DNA of 64,000 bases from Mucilaginibacter yixingensis (GCF_041080815.1 NZ_CP160205.1:4526001-4590000); one strand, 5' to 3'. Shown: positions 33,701-42,968, numbered from the stretch's first letter. Numbers and translations: made by a program. Notes: a model not told the origin generated them from the letters alone.

Positions 33701-34444
33701 TTATTTAGGCAAAAAGGTCTTCCTTTTCAGGACGAAATTTGAGCCAAGATAAACTTTTCTCACCATTTCATCTTCAGCAAGATCTTCCGGCTCGCCTGAT
33801 TTTAAGATTTTGCCCTCAAAAAGCAGGTAGGCACGATCGGTTATAGAGAGGGTTTCCTGTACGTTGTGGTCGGTAATCAGGATACCGATGTTTTTATGTT
33901 TCAGACGGGCCACCAGGCTTTGAATTTCTTCTACCGCAATAGGGTCTACACCGGCAAAGGGCTCATCCAGTAAAATAAAGTTAGGCTCGGCAGCCAGTGC
34001 ACGGGCAATCTCGGTACGGCGGCGCTCGCCACCAGAAAGCAAATCGCCACGGTTTCTGCGCACTTTGTGCAAGCTAAACTCGTCTATCAACTCCTCCAGC
34101 TTTTCTTCCTGCCGCTCGCGGCTCAGCGGCCCCATTTCCAGGATGGCCTTGATATTATCTTCTACGGAAAGTTTACGAAAAACCGATGCCTCCTGCGCCA
34201 GGTAGCCGATCCCTTTTTGCGCGCGGCGATACATCGCATCGGTGGTGATGTTCTGGTCATCCAGAAAAATCTGGCCTTCGTTTGGCTTGATCAGGCCCAC
34301 AATCATGTAAAACGATGTGGTTTTGCCTGCACCATTTGGCCCCAGCAAACCCACAATTTCACCTTGCGATACGTTAAACGTTACATCGTTAACAACGGTG
34401 CGCTGCTTATATTTTTTTACTAAATGTTCGGCCCTGAGTATCAT
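33701..34444 (-). CDS. lptB: Lipopolysaccharide export ABC transporter ATP-binding protein LptB
   Basis: A 247-residue ABC ATPase with Walker A GPNGAGKTT (about 35-43), Q-loop YLAQEASVF, signature LSGGERRRTEIARALA, Walker B FILLDEPFAGVDP and H-loop TDHNVQE. The sequence LVKKYKQRTVVNDVTFNVSQGE and the ERRR signature are typical of LptB. It drives LptFGC in pulling LPS from the inner membrane and towards the Lpt bridge. The membrane partners are not in this window. recJ lies upstream on the same strand, 162 bp away. Confidence 0.95.
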   Translation of the reverse strand: MILRAEHLVKKYKQRTVVNDVTFNVSQGEIVGLLGPNGAGKTTSFYMIVGLIKPNEGQIFLDDQNITTDAMYRRAQKGIGYLAQEASVFRKLSVEDNIKAILEMGPLSRERQEEKLEELIDEFSLHKVRRNRGDLLSGGERRRTEIARALAAEPNFILLDEPFAGVDPIAVEEIQSLVARLKHKNIGILITDHNVQETLSITDRAYLLFEGKILKSGEPEDLAEDEMVRKVYLGSNFVLKRKTFLPK

Positions 34445-34450
34445 ACCTTT

Positions 34451-34606
34451 TATAATGAGTGAATAAGTGAGGGAGTGAATGAGTGAATAGTTCGCCTGTT
34501 AAGCCGTTAGTCACTTATACTTTCTCACTAATTATATTTTAAAACGAGGAAGATCTATAAATAGTGATTAACGGAGTTTTATTCGCTCATTCACTCATTT
34601 CATCCT
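34451..34606. repeat. Short imperfect inverted repeat of GTGAATGAGTGA motifs
   Basis: The gap between recJ and lptB contains GAGTGAATAAGTGAGGGAG and GTGAATGAGTGAATAG at the left and CGCTCATTCACTCATTTC and TTCACTCACT at the right, which can pair. The same TCACTCATTCACT motif lies upstream of uvrA (43280-43293). Its role is unknown. Confidence 0.5.
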
Positions 34607-36310
34607 TCACTCACTAAATCTAATCCCCTTTATATTCAATTGTACGGTGCGTTTATCGCGCCATACGTTTTCTTCTATGTGGTAACAAACGTCAAAAAGC
34701 TGCCCGCTGTTTACCTGGTCTAACATTTCGCCCTGACCAAAGGCTATGGCTTCAAAAACCGGCGCATCAGGCTGCTCCAACACCATTTTAAGGTGATGCT
34801 GACCTACCAGCGATGCCGCGCCACGTACTTTTACGTTGCGCGTTAGCAACGTAGGCGACATATTCTCTGGCCCGAACGGTGCTAACTGCTGCAATATTCT
34901 GAAAAATTTTGCATCTATCTGCTTAAAATCCACCTCGGCATCAATCAATATCTCCGGAATCAGCAATTCGGGTGCAATGGTACTGCTTACTATTTGCTCA
35001 AAACGCTCGGTAAAGGCTTCTATATTTTCTGGTTCCAGGGTTAAACCTGCTGCATATTTATGTCCGCCAAACTGAATGAGCAGATCGGCACAACCACACA
35101 AGGCCTCATACAAATCATACCCCCGCACCGACCGTGCTGACCCTGCCACATGCCCGTTAGAGCGCGTCAGCACTACCGTTGGCCGGTAGTATTTCTCGGT
35201 CAATCGCGATGCCACAATGCCAATTACCCCTTTATGCCAGCCCTCGTTAAATACCACAGTTGATTTTCGGTTGATCAGTATGGCATCGTTATCAATCATA
35301 CTCAACGCATCGCCGGTAATATTGGTATCGTGCTCTTTACGTTCAAGGTTTTTTAGGTTGATGAGTGTGCCCATGGTTTGCGCATCATCGTCATGACAGG
35401 CAATCAGCAGTTCTACGGCATGCTTGGCATCGTCAATCCGCCCGGCAGCATTAATACGCGGGCCCAGTTGAAACACCACATCGGTTATGGTATAAGCACC
35501 CGATCTTCCGGCAACGCCCATCAACGCACGCACGCCCACACATGGGTTATTGTTGATTTTCTGCAGACCATAATAGGCCAGCACCCGGTTCTCGCCGTTA
35601 ATATGCACAATATCGCAAGCCACACTAATGGCCACCAGATCCAAATATTCGGTCACTTCCTCAAACGGGATATCGTGCGCTTGCGCATAAGCCTGAATCA
35701 GCTTAAAGCCAATGCCGCAACCCGAAAGTTCTTTGTACGGATACTCGCAACCCGGGCGTTTGGGATCTAACACCGCTGCCGCTGCCGGAATTTCCTCGCC
35801 TGCCAGGTGGTGATCGCAAATAATAAAATCTACGCCCAGCGTATTAGCATAGGCAATTTTATCAACCGATTTAATACCGCAATCCAGCGCAATGATGAGC
35901 GAGAAACCATTGGCCGCAGCATAATCAATCCCCTTGGTAGAAATACCGTAACCTTCCAGATAACGGTCGGGGATGTAGTATTCCAGATGATTATATCTTT
36001 TAGAAAAAAAACTATAAACCAGGGCAACGGCCGTGGTGCCATCCACATCATAATCACCGTAAATCAATATCCTTTCCTGGCGGGCAATGGCCTGGTCTAT
36101 GCGGGCAATAGCCAGTTCCATGTCCCTCATCAAAAAAGGATCATGCAGATGCTCCAGCACAGGGCGAAAAAAGTAGCGGGCCTCATCAAATGTATTTACG
36201 CCGCGCTGCACCAGTATATCGGCCAGCGTAGGTTCAATACTTAATGCGGCAGCCAAATTTGCTACCGTAGCTTTGTCATTTGTTTCTTTTATCGTCCAGC
36301 GTTTTTGCAT
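34607..36310 (-). CDS. recJ: Single-stranded-DNA-specific 5'-3' exonuclease RecJ
   Basis: A 567-residue protein with the DHH phosphoesterase motifs RILIYGDYDVDGTTAVALVYSF (about 80-100), LIIALDCGI, VDFIICDHHLAGEEIPAAAAVLDPKRPG (DHH) and GCGIGFKL, followed by the DHHA1 domain (GVIGIVASRLTEKYYRPTVVLT, GSARSVRGYDLYEAL, FGGHKYAAGLTLEPE) and a C-terminal OB fold (FGPENMSPTLLTRNVKVRGA). It degrades single strands in RecF-type recombination and mismatch repair. Length and motifs are complete. It precedes lptB on the same strand. Confidence 0.96.
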   Translation of the reverse strand: MQKRWTIKETNDKATVANLAAALSIEPTLADILVQRGVNTFDEARYFFRPVLEHLHDPFLMRDMELAIARIDQAIARQERILIYGDYDVDGTTAVALVYSFFSKRYNHLEYYIPDRYLEGYGISTKGIDYAAANGFSLIIALDCGIKSVDKIAYANTLGVDFIICDHHLAGEEIPAAAAVLDPKRPGCEYPYKELSGCGIGFKLIQAYAQAHDIPFEEVTEYLDLVAISVACDIVHINGENRVLAYYGLQKINNNPCVGVRALMGVAGRSGAYTITDVVFQLGPRINAAGRIDDAKHAVELLIACHDDDAQTMGTLINLKNLERKEHDTNITGDALSMIDNDAILINRKSTVVFNEGWHKGVIGIVASRLTEKYYRPTVVLTRSNGHVAGSARSVRGYDLYEALCGCADLLIQFGGHKYAAGLTLEPENIEAFTERFEQIVSSTIAPELLIPEILIDAEVDFKQIDAKFFRILQQLAPFGPENMSPTLLTRNVKVRGAASLVGQHHLKMVLEQPDAPVFEAIAFGQGEMLDQVNSGQLFDVCYHIEENVWRDKRTVQLNIKGIRFSE

Positions 36311-36468
36311 ATACCCCTCTAAATCTCCCCGAAGGGGAGACTTCTTTTACTTATATGATTCTCCCCTTTTAATAAAGCCCTCTCTTTTGGAGAGAATTTA
36401 GGAGAGGTTTCTCTGTGTAATTTTGTCTAATCTTTAAGCTTTCACACGCCAACCTATAAAAGGATGGC

Positions 36469-36476
36469 TATCTTTG
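36469..36476 (+). promoter_or_regulatory. -7 promoter box upstream of the metallo-hydrolase gene
   Basis: TATCTTTG matches TAnnTTTG and lies 72 bp before the start codon. Confidence 0.4.
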
Positions 36477-36548
36477 CCCGAAACGGTAAATATAATTACG
36501 GGTTAACAACGCCCAAAGTTACATTTCAATATCTATCTGCAGCACGCT

Positions 36549-37319
36549 ATGGAAATTTTTACACTGGGCGAAGGCTCTTACTCGGTTGACAGCACTAAAA
36601 AGTTTATTCCTTTTAATCCGGAGATTGATGATCCAAAATCACGCCCGGGTTCGCTGTTTATCCATGTAAACCCATTTCTGGTGAAGATGAATAACGATCT
36701 GATCTTGTTTGATGCCGGTCTGGGTTTTAAAGATACCCGGGATGAGCTGTTCCTGCATCAAAACATCCGCAATGCAGGTTTTGACCCGGATGAGGTAACG
36801 CTGGTATTGATGTCTCACCTTCATTATGACCATTCTGGCGGTTTGGTTTATGAAAACCATGGCCGTTTGGAACCATCGTTCCCCAATGCAGCGCACGTGG
36901 TGCAAAAAGGCGAATGGGATTTTGCCATTACCGGTAAATCATCCAGCTACCATCAGGATATTTTTGAAGCATTGGAGCGTTCGGCCAATTTTACATTGGT
37001 TGAGGGCTCGGGCGAATTGAAGCCGGGGATTAGTTATGAGCTTTCGGGCGGGCATTGTCCGTACCATCACGTTTGGCGTTTGCAGGAAGATGGTCAGAAA
37101 GTATTTTTTGGTGGAGATGAGCTACCTGAACCGGAGCAACTGATTCGTAAGTTTATTGCTAAGTACGATTATGATGGCCGCAAAGCCATGCAACTGCGCG
37201 AAGAGTATGGCAACATGGCTGCTAATGAGGGCTGGACATGCCTGTTTTACCATGCTAAATCTGTAACCAGGGGAACCGTACGCCATGAAAATGACGGCTT
37301 TGTAGTAATGCCGGCTTAA
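36549..37319 (+). CDS. Metallo-beta-lactamase-fold hydrolase
   Basis: A 256-residue protein with the metal motif HLHYDHSGG (residues about 93-101), preceded by LILFDAGLGFKD and followed by the third-His region LSGGHCPYHHVW, the metal-bridging segment FFGGDELPEP and a terminal-His region LFYHAKSV. No signal peptide, so cytoplasmic. Close relatives include quorum-quenching lactonase-like and other small-molecule hydrolases; the substrate cannot be inferred. It overlaps the convergent response-regulator gene by 4 bp. Confidence 0.9.
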   Translation: MEIFTLGEGSYSVDSTKKFIPFNPEIDDPKSRPGSLFIHVNPFLVKMNNDLILFDAGLGFKDTRDELFLHQNIRNAGFDPDEVTLVLMSHLHYDHSGGLVYENHGRLEPSFPNAAHVVQKGEWDFAITGKSSSYHQDIFEALERSANFTLVEGSGELKPGISYELSGGHCPYHHVWRLQEDGQKVFFGGDELPEPEQLIRKFIAKYDYDGRKAMQLREEYGNMAANEGWTCLFYHAKSVTRGTVRHENDGFVVMPA

Positions 37320-37732
37320 TCTCTTTTAACACCGAACACCTCACTGATCTTCTCTACATTAAGGGGTTTGGAGATAAAATCTTTTACCAGTGGATATGAT
37401 TTTGCTTTGCTGATATCGTTACTGAATACCGATGACGAGATGATAAAAATCTTGCTTTTACCCTGCTGATCTATTTGCAAACGCTCGTACTCGTCCAAAA
37501 ACTCCCAGCCATTCATTATCGGCATGTTAATATCCAGCAAAATATAATCGGGCAACTTTGAGGGGTCGCGGCGACTAATTTCCAATAACTGATCAATGGC
37601 AAACTTACCATTCAGGCAGGCCGTAATCTCGGTATTAAGCAATGCCTTCTTTATCAATTTAATGGAGATGAAGTTATTGATCTCATCATCATCAACTAAT
37701 AAAATACTTACAGGCCTGTTATTTACATTCAT
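37316..37732 (-). CDS. Single-domain response regulator
   Basis: A 138-residue protein that is only a receiver domain: acidic pocket ILLVDDDEIN, phosphoacceptor Asp in DYILLDINMPIMNGWEFL, conserved Ser in IFIISSSVF and Lys in DFISKPLN. With no output domain it must act by protein contact or as a phosphate shuttle. No kinase gene is adjacent; the histidine kinase at 54958-56172 is also without a partner, but a link between them is only a guess. Confidence 0.93.
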   Translation of the reverse strand: MNVNNRPVSILLVDDDEINNFISIKLIKKALLNTEITACLNGKFAIDQLLEISRRDPSKLPDYILLDINMPIMNGWEFLDEYERLQIDQQGKSKIFIISSSVFSNDISKAKSYPLVKDFISKPLNVEKISEVFGVKRD

Positions 37733-38112
37733 AGGTTCTTATACGTAGAAGCGCAACAACAAGTTATTCCATAAAGTTTTAACACAATAAAACTTTACTG
37801 AATACCAAAAAACTTGTTATTCCAATAGTTTTTATACCCTTAATAGTTCAAGCTAAAAGTAAGTATTCGGCAACAAAAACTATCGTTTTTAAACTAATAA
37901 ATAAATTTCCGAAGCAAATCATAGGCACATGCGCCTATAATTCAATAGCTTAAGTTTTTTGTAAAATTTTAGATAGCGCCCACATTTTACATGCGGCTAA
38001 CACATTTGCAGTAAAATGCAGTTAAACTTGTATCGCCGAAATCAGCCTGCCATATTACCGGTAGTTATACTGCAGCGGCAACGCAAAACACAAATCTGTC
38101 AGCATACACACC
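37733..38112. other. AT-rich divergent intergenic region
   Basis: 380 bp between divergently transcribed genes. It should hold the promoters of the response regulator and of bshA, but I see no exact TAnnTTTG box near bshA, no RNA gene and no strong palindrome. Confidence 0.5.
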
Positions 38113-39264
38113 ATGAAGATTGGAATAGTTTGTTACCCTACTTTTGGCGGAAGCGGCGTGGTAGCCACCGAGTTAGGCAAAGCCCTTGCCGATAACGGCC
38201 ATAAAGTACATTTCATCACATACAACCAACCGGCCCGTCTGGATTTCTTTTCAGAAAACCTGTTTTACCACGAGGTGGCCGTTAGCAAATATCCACTGTT
38301 TGATTATCCGCCCTATGAACTGGCCCTGGCCAGCCGCATGGTAGACGTAGTGCGATTTGAACAATTGGACGTACTGCACGTGCATTACGCTATTCCGCAT
38401 GCATCGGCAGCATTTATGGCCAAGCAAATTTTGGCTACCTATGGCATACACATCCCTGTAATTACTACCCTGCACGGTACAGATATTACACTGGTAGGTA
38501 ATGACCGTACTTATAAACCGGTAGTTACTTTCTCTATCAATCAAAGCGATGGCGTAACCGCTGTATCACAGCACCTTAAAGATGACACTTATCGTTTCTT
38601 TGAAATTGAGAAAGATATCAGGGTGATCTATAACTTCATCGATCTGAAACGTTTCAGCCTGAAACCACGCGATCACTTCAAAAAAGCCATTGCCCCATCA
38701 GGCGAGCGCATTTTGGTACACACCTCCAACTTCCGCAAGGTGAAACGCACGCAGGATGTGGTGCGCATTTTTGCCAAGGTAAACGAGGTGATTCCGTCTA
38801 AACTGCTGATGGTGGGCGACGGACAGGAGCGCCCCGAGTGCGAGCAGCTTTGTCGCGATTTGGGCGTAATGGATAATGTACGTTTCCTGGGTAAGCAGGA
38901 TGCAGTAGAAGAAATCCTATCGGTGTCAGACCTGTTTCTGATGCCATCGCAGTCTGAAAGCTTTGGTCTGGCCGCATTAGAAGCCATGGCCTGTAAAGTA
39001 CCTGTAGTTAGCTCAAACGCCGGTGGTTTACCTGAACTGAATGTTGACGGCGAAACCGGCTACATCCGGGATATTGGTGATATTGACGGGATGGCCCAGG
39101 CGTCTATAGATATTTTACAAGACGATGCGCGCCTCAATCAATTTAAAGAAAACGCCCTGGCGCGCGCCAAAACTTTTGACCTGGCCTTTATCCTCCCGCA
39201 ATATGAAAGCTATTATCAGCAGATTATTGAGGAGAGTAAAAAGAAATTGGTGGAGAAGGCATAA
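38113..39264 (+). CDS. bshA: N-acetyl-alpha-D-glucosaminyl L-malate synthase BshA
   Basis: A 383-residue GT4 glycosyltransferase with the BshA signature at its start (KIGIVCYPTFGGSGVVATELGKALA), HYAIPHASAA, TTLHGTDITLVG, the sugar-nucleotide segment HTSNFRKVKR, and the E(x7)E motif in SESFGLAALEAMACKVPVVSSNAGG. BshA couples UDP-GlcNAc and L-malate, the first step of bacillithiol synthesis, the main low-molecular-weight thiol in Firmicutes and many Bacteroidetes. BshB and BshC are not in this window. Confidence 0.95.
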   Translation: MKIGIVCYPTFGGSGVVATELGKALADNGHKVHFITYNQPARLDFFSENLFYHEVAVSKYPLFDYPPYELALASRMVDVVRFEQLDVLHVHYAIPHASAAFMAKQILATYGIHIPVITTLHGTDITLVGNDRTYKPVVTFSINQSDGVTAVSQHLKDDTYRFFEIEKDIRVIYNFIDLKRFSLKPRDHFKKAIAPSGERILVHTSNFRKVKRTQDVVRIFAKVNEVIPSKLLMVGDGQERPECEQLCRDLGVMDNVRFLGKQDAVEEILSVSDLFLMPSQSESFGLAALEAMACKVPVVSSNAGGLPELNVDGETGYIRDIGDIDGMAQASIDILQDDARLNQFKENALARAKTFDLAFILPQYESYYQQIIEESKKKLVEKA

Positions 39265-39297
39265 GGCTTAGTCGCTCAGCACACGTATAAAACGTCT

Positions 39298-39394
39298 TGT
39301 CATTGCGAGCAGGACGGCGTGTAAGGATGAGCGCGAAGCAATCTCACCGCAGGATTATATATGCGACGAGATTGCTTCGTTCCTCGCAATGACA
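39298..39394. repeat. Dispersed inverted-repeat element, subfamily A, copy 3
   Basis: TGTCATTGCGAGCAGGACGG at the left, CGTTCCTCGCAATGACA at the right, GAAGCAATCTCACCGCA / GCGACGAGATTGCTTCG inside. It lies between bshA and the lipoprotein gene. Confidence 0.85.
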
Positions 39395-39548
39395 GTAGGC
39401 CTAAATAGGTTCTTCAGCCTCAATTAACGAAATTCTTATCCTCACAAGCCCCAACACATTCCCCTCCATTAATATTTGCAGCAAAATTTGCTAAAAACCA
39501 CTTTTACTGCTCGGCTGTTACTATTTTCACATCGAAATTAAAACTGAT

Positions 39549-40034
39549 ATGAAAAAGATACTGCAATTATTAATGCTGATAGCTATTACGGCCACTGTGT
39601 TAACAGCCTGTTCTGGGCAAAAAGGCACCGTTGCCAACAGTAACGTATCCCGCGGAAAGTTTACCGGCACGTGGACAGTCACCCGCATTACCTATGAAGG
39701 TTTGGTTGAAGGCGCTGTACAAAACGTATTTGACCAAGCCCCGCCTGCTGCTTTTAGAAACAGTACCTGGCAACTCACCAACAGCGGCAATGGCATGTAT
39801 ACACTGACTAACGGTACCTCGCAATCTATTTACTGGGGCATTAACAACACCGACGCGAGCGGACAAATTTTCCAGTTCAAAAAGATCTACCAGGGCGATA
39901 AACCCAAAAACGTAACCGAAGGCTACCAGCTTTATGTAGCCGGCAACGATGGCGCCACCATGACGCTAAGAAGCCCGGTAGCCATTGGCAACAGCAATGC
40001 TTATATTGTTTATCACTTTGCGAAGGTTAAATAA
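39549..40034 (+). CDS. Lipocalin-like lipoprotein of unknown function
   Basis: A 161-residue protein with a lipoprotein signal peptide and lipobox LTAC (Cys 21). The mature part begins with a low-complexity linker and then GKFTGTWTVTRITYEG, a start typical of lipocalin-like and DUF5004-type beta barrels, with successive strands (STWQLTNSGNGMYTLTN, SIYWGINNTD, GATMTLRSPV). It should be anchored to the inner or outer membrane facing the periplasm. No ligand is evident and neighbours give no hint. Confidence 0.75.
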   Translation: MKKILQLLMLIAITATVLTACSGQKGTVANSNVSRGKFTGTWTVTRITYEGLVEGAVQNVFDQAPPAAFRNSTWQLTNSGNGMYTLTNGTSQSIYWGINNTDASGQIFQFKKIYQGDKPKNVTEGYQLYVAGNDGATMTLRSPVAIGNSNAYIVYHFAKVK

Positions 40035-40051
40035 TCCTACTCAACCCCTGT

Positions 40052-40261
40052 TGTCATTTCGATGAGCACGCGGGTAGAGGTGAGCGAAGGAGCGGAAGAG
40101 AAACTGCTCTCTTGAGCGACAGCGAAAAATCTTTTCGAAGACGCATTGCATCGGGATTGTACATCTGGACTATCGCGCCGAGAAGATTTTTCGCTGCCGT
40201 TCAAGTGAGCAGTTTCTCCTCACGCCTCCCACAGCCCCACGCGCTGTTCGTCGAAATGACA
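40052..40261. repeat. Dispersed inverted-repeat element, subfamily C, copy 2 (long)
   Basis: TGTCATTTCGATGAGCACGC at the left, TTCGTCGAAATGACA at the right, with a long inner pair GAGAAACTGCTC ... GAGCAGTTTCTC and AGCGAAAAATCTTTTCG / GAAGATTTTTCGCT. A spurious 83-codon frame inside it is not called. Confidence 0.8.
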
Positions 40262-40265
40262 TTTT

Positions 40266-40313
40266 ATATAAAACAAGAAAGGCCGCCCATTGGGCAGCCT
40301 TTCTTGTTTTATA
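40266..40313. terminator. Bidirectional terminator between convergent genes
   Basis: A long stem formed by AAACAAGAAAGGC-GCCC and GGGC-GCCTTTCTTGTTT around an ATT loop with one mismatch, with A and T runs on either side, between the lipoprotein gene and the RluB-like gene. Confidence 0.82.
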
Positions 40314-40355
40314 TCCTAAATCTCCCTCTCCTTCGGAGAGGGCCGGGGAGAGGCA

Positions 40356-41828
40356 TTACTTGATCAAATGCTTTAATTGGATGATCTCATGCTCCTCTAA
40401 AAACCTCCAGCGACCGCGTGGCAGATCTTTTTTGGTAAGGTTGGCATAGATAGAACGATCCAGTTTGGTTACTTCATAGCCCAGGTGTTCAAAAATACGG
40501 CGAACGATACGGTTTTTGCCGCTGTGAATCTGGATGCCGATTTCTTTCTTGCTGGCACCAGCTACATAAGACACCATATCAGGCTTAATAAAGCCATCTT
40601 CCAGTTCCAGACCAAATTGAATTTTGTTCAAGTCGCCCTGAGTCAAATTCTTGTTCAGCTCTGCCTGGTACAGCTTGGTGATGTTGTTGCGTGGGTGCGA
40701 AAGTTTATCAGCCAAGTCGCCGTCGTTAGTCATCAACAACAAACCGGTAGTGTTACGATCCAGACGACCAACCGGATAGATGCGCTCGCGGCTGGCTTTT
40801 TCTACCAGGTGCATTACGGTGCGGCGCTCTTGCGGGTCATCAGTAGTGGTGATGTAGTCTTTTGGCTTGTTCAGCAGCACGTACACCATTTTCTCGCGTT
40901 TCAGGGTCTCGCCGTTGTAGCGTACCACGTCTTTCGCAGGGTCAACCTTAAAGCCCAGTTCAGATACCACCTCACCGTTTACAGATACCACACCAGCGCT
41001 AATCAACTCATCAGCCTTACGGCGCGAGCAAATACCTGCGTTAGAGATATAACGGTTTAAACGGATTAATGAATCTTCTTCTTTCTTGCCTCCTTTTTTG
41101 CGGCTGCGCATTACGCGCTCCGGAGCAGGTTGTTCGCGGTCGCTATCGTATGATCTGGAGAAATCACGGTTACGCTCACGTCTGTCGGCAAAATCACCGC
41201 CTTCGTTGCGTCTATCAAACCCTTCTTTGTTATAAGGACGGTCGCTTCTTTCGTTACGTCTGTCGAAACCACCTTTATTAAACGGACGGTCGCCACCTTC
41301 GTTACGTCTGTCGAAACCGCCTTTATTAAATGGACGGTCGCCGCCTTCGCTACGCTTGTTGAAGCCACCTTTATTAAATGGCCGGTCACCACCTTCGCTG
41401 CGCTTGTTAAAGCCGCCCTTGCTAAATGGTCTGTCGCCGCCTTCGCTGCGTTTATCAAAACCACCTTTATTAAAGGGTTTGCTGAATTTTCTGTCGGATG
41501 GAGCATCACTGCTGAAGTTACGCTTCGGACGATCTCCGAATGAACCTCTGCCTTCGCCTGCCGGTTTATCGCCGCGGCTAAAACCACCCGAAGATGTTTT
41601 TGGACGTGATGCGGAGAACGATCTTTTACCTTCAGACTGATCACCTTCCTGGCGTTTGCCAAATGAACGGTTACCCGAAGGTTTACCGGCGCCTCCTCCC
41701 GGAGCTGCTGCCGAACGGCCGCGTGCTGGTGATGGAGATGGGCGGCGGGGGCTATCGCCACCCGTGCGCCTTGCGGCTGGTTTTGCGGACTTGTCGTCTC
41801 GACTGTTCCCTGGTTTTCTAAATACCAT
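40356..41828 (-). CDS. Pseudouridine synthase, RluB/RsuA family, with a long repeat-rich N-terminal extension
   Basis: A 490-residue protein. Residues 1-255 are disordered, rich in G, R, D, K and S, with about six 16-residue tandem repeats of the type GGFNKRSEGGDRPFNK. An S4 RNA-binding domain follows (SLIRLNRYISNAGICSRRKADELISAG, about 258-315), then the catalytic domain with the pseudouridylation motif YPVGRLDRNTTGLLLMTNDG (catalytic Asp in GRLD) and the C-terminal HSGKNRIVRRIFEHLGYEV. It should convert a uridine of 23S (RluB) or 16S rRNA; 23S is more likely by resemblance. Long basic extensions of this kind are common in Bacteroidetes and may bind RNA or condense. Confidence 0.93.
   Translation of the reverse strand: MVFRKPGNSRDDKSAKPAARRTGGDSPRRPSPSPARGRSAAAPGGGAGKPSGNRSFGKRQEGDQSEGKRSFSASRPKTSSGGFSRGDKPAGEGRGSFGDRPKRNFSSDAPSDRKFSKPFNKGGFDKRSEGGDRPFSKGGFNKRSEGGDRPFNKGGFNKRSEGGDRPFNKGGFDRRNEGGDRPFNKGGFDRRNERSDRPYNKEGFDRRNEGGDFADRRERNRDFSRSYDSDREQPAPERVMRSRKKGGKKEEDSLIRLNRYISNAGICSRRKADELISAGVVSVNGEVVSELGFKVDPAKDVVRYNGETLKREKMVYVLLNKPKDYITTTDDPQERRTVMHLVEKASRERIYPVGRLDRNTTGLLLMTNDGDLADKLSHPRNNITKLYQAELNKNLTQGDLNKIQFGLELEDGFIKPDMVSYVAGASKKEIGIQIHSGKNRIVRRIFEHLGYEVTKLDRSIYANLTKKDLPRGRWRFLEEHEIIQLKHLIK
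41185..41475 (-). repeat. Tandem 48-bp coding repeats in the RluB-like gene
   Basis: About six units of 48 bp encode 16-residue repeats (GGF(N/D)(K/R)R(S/N)EGGDRPF(N/S)K). Neighbouring units are nearly identical in DNA, so length variation between strains or assemblies is likely. Confidence 0.8.
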
Positions 41829-41861
41829 ATTTCAATTTTTTGATCGCTTCACAGCGGGGCG

Positions 41862-41869
41862 CAAATGTA
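41862..41869 (-). promoter_or_regulatory. -7 promoter box of the RluB-like gene
   Basis: On the minus strand TACATTTG, matching TAnnTTTG, 33 bp before the start codon. Confidence 0.5.
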
Positions 41870-41988
41870 CAAATTTTTACCGTTTTTTAAAACTTTTCAT
41901 CCGGTTCAAATGTTCGTTTTTCGATGCCGTAAAAGCTGTTTTTCAGCACCTTAAAACACAGCTAATACACTAAGGCTTCTACAAATGC

Positions 41989-42019
41989 TTGATAATCTGA
42001 TTTATATATCGTATATTTG
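41989..42019 (+). promoter_or_regulatory. Promoter of the lytic transglycosylase gene
   Basis: TTG (41989-41991) and TATATTTG (42012-42019) with 20 bp between, matching the Bacteroidetes promoter pattern, 38 bp before the start codon. Confidence 0.6.
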
Positions 42020-42057
42020 CAGCGCATCTAGCTTATTGTTCACTTAGAAACAACTTA

Positions 42058-42864
42058 ATGATTAAAAAACACTTAATTACGTGCTCCGTAATTTGGGTGC
42101 TGTTCATCATTACAAAACTGTTCATCTACAGTAAAAGTGATAAGAAAGAAACAGTATCTTTGACATCCCTCCGCAATGCTAAAACAACATATAGCGTTGC
42201 CACTTTGGTTAGGTACAATAACAGTGCCAACCGGGATCTAAACTTTGCCGACGAAACTTTACCAAAACACAATTTAAAAGTAAAACGCAAGATCAGGCAC
42301 ACACTAAAAGAACATAGCTTTGGCAATGTACAGTCTAACTTACTGCACAGAAAAGCCGAAAAAATGTTCCCGGTTATTGAACCGATCTTGAAGGAATACG
42401 GCATTCCTGATGATTTCAAGTACATACCACTGGTAGAGTCGGGCTTTCGCTCGGGTACTTCTATCCGTGGTGCGCGCGGCCCGTGGCAATTTATGCCCCA
42501 AACCGCCCGCGATTATCACCTGAGGGTGAACAAACGTGTAGACGAGCGATTGGATTTGCGTAAATCAACCATCGCAGCCTGCAAGTACCTGCGCGGCCTT
42601 TATGCCGAGTTTAACAGCTGGACGCTTACTGCGGCCGCTTACAACATCGGCTCTATAAAGCTAAAGAAAGCTATTCGCCGCGATAACTGCTGCAATTATT
42701 TTGCCATGCATTTAAACAGCGAAACCGGCAGCTATGTGTACAAACTGGTGGCCATGAAAGAGGTAATTACCAAACCGGCAGTCTACGGCTATAATAATGC
42801 CTACGGCGAAATTAAAGCAGCAGACACGCTGCAACCGGCAGACGCCATTGCCACCCTCAACTAA
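42058..42864 (+). CDS. Membrane-anchored lytic transglycosylase, SLT domain (MltD-like)
   Basis: A 268-residue protein with an N-terminal membrane segment or uncleaved signal (residues 4-24, HLITCSVIWVLFIITKLFIY) and a soluble SLT domain from about 110. The catalytic motif is YIPLVESGFRSG (Glu), followed by GARGPWQFMPQTARDYHLRV and LTAAAYNIGSIKLKKAI, all typical of family 1 lytic transglycosylases related to MltD. It lacks LysM domains. It would cleave peptidoglycan glycan strands to 1,6-anhydro products in the periplasm. It has its own promoter and terminator, so it is monocistronic. Confidence 0.92.
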   Translation: MIKKHLITCSVIWVLFIITKLFIYSKSDKKETVSLTSLRNAKTTYSVATLVRYNNSANRDLNFADETLPKHNLKVKRKIRHTLKEHSFGNVQSNLLHRKAEKMFPVIEPILKEYGIPDDFKYIPLVESGFRSGTSIRGARGPWQFMPQTARDYHLRVNKRVDERLDLRKSTIAACKYLRGLYAEFNSWTLTAAAYNIGSIKLKKAIRRDNCCNYFAMHLNSETGSYVYKLVAMKEVITKPAVYGYNNAYGEIKAADTLQPADAIATLN

Positions 42865-42893
42865 GAACAGACAAGACATTACGGAGCATTTGG

Positions 42894-42934
42894 AAAGCCC
42901 GGCCACTTTTAGAAAGTGCCGGGCTTTATTTTTG
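42894..42934 (+). terminator. Terminator of the lytic transglycosylase gene
   Basis: AAAGCCCGG..CACTTT and AAAGTG..CCGGGCTTT form a long stem with a short loop (42894-42927), followed by ATTTTTG. Confidence 0.88.
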
Positions 42935-42968
42935 TTTGGAACCAGGATTTATGTGATTTATAAACACC

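Noticed and set aside
40112..40363. An 83-codon plus-strand frame
   Set aside because: It lies inside a dispersed inverted repeat and the following terminator and has no protein features.
41111..41761. A 216-codon minus-strand frame rich in Ala, Lys and Val
   Set aside because: It is an out-of-frame reading of the 48-bp repeats of the RluB-like gene, which has a clear S4 and catalytic domain in the other frame.
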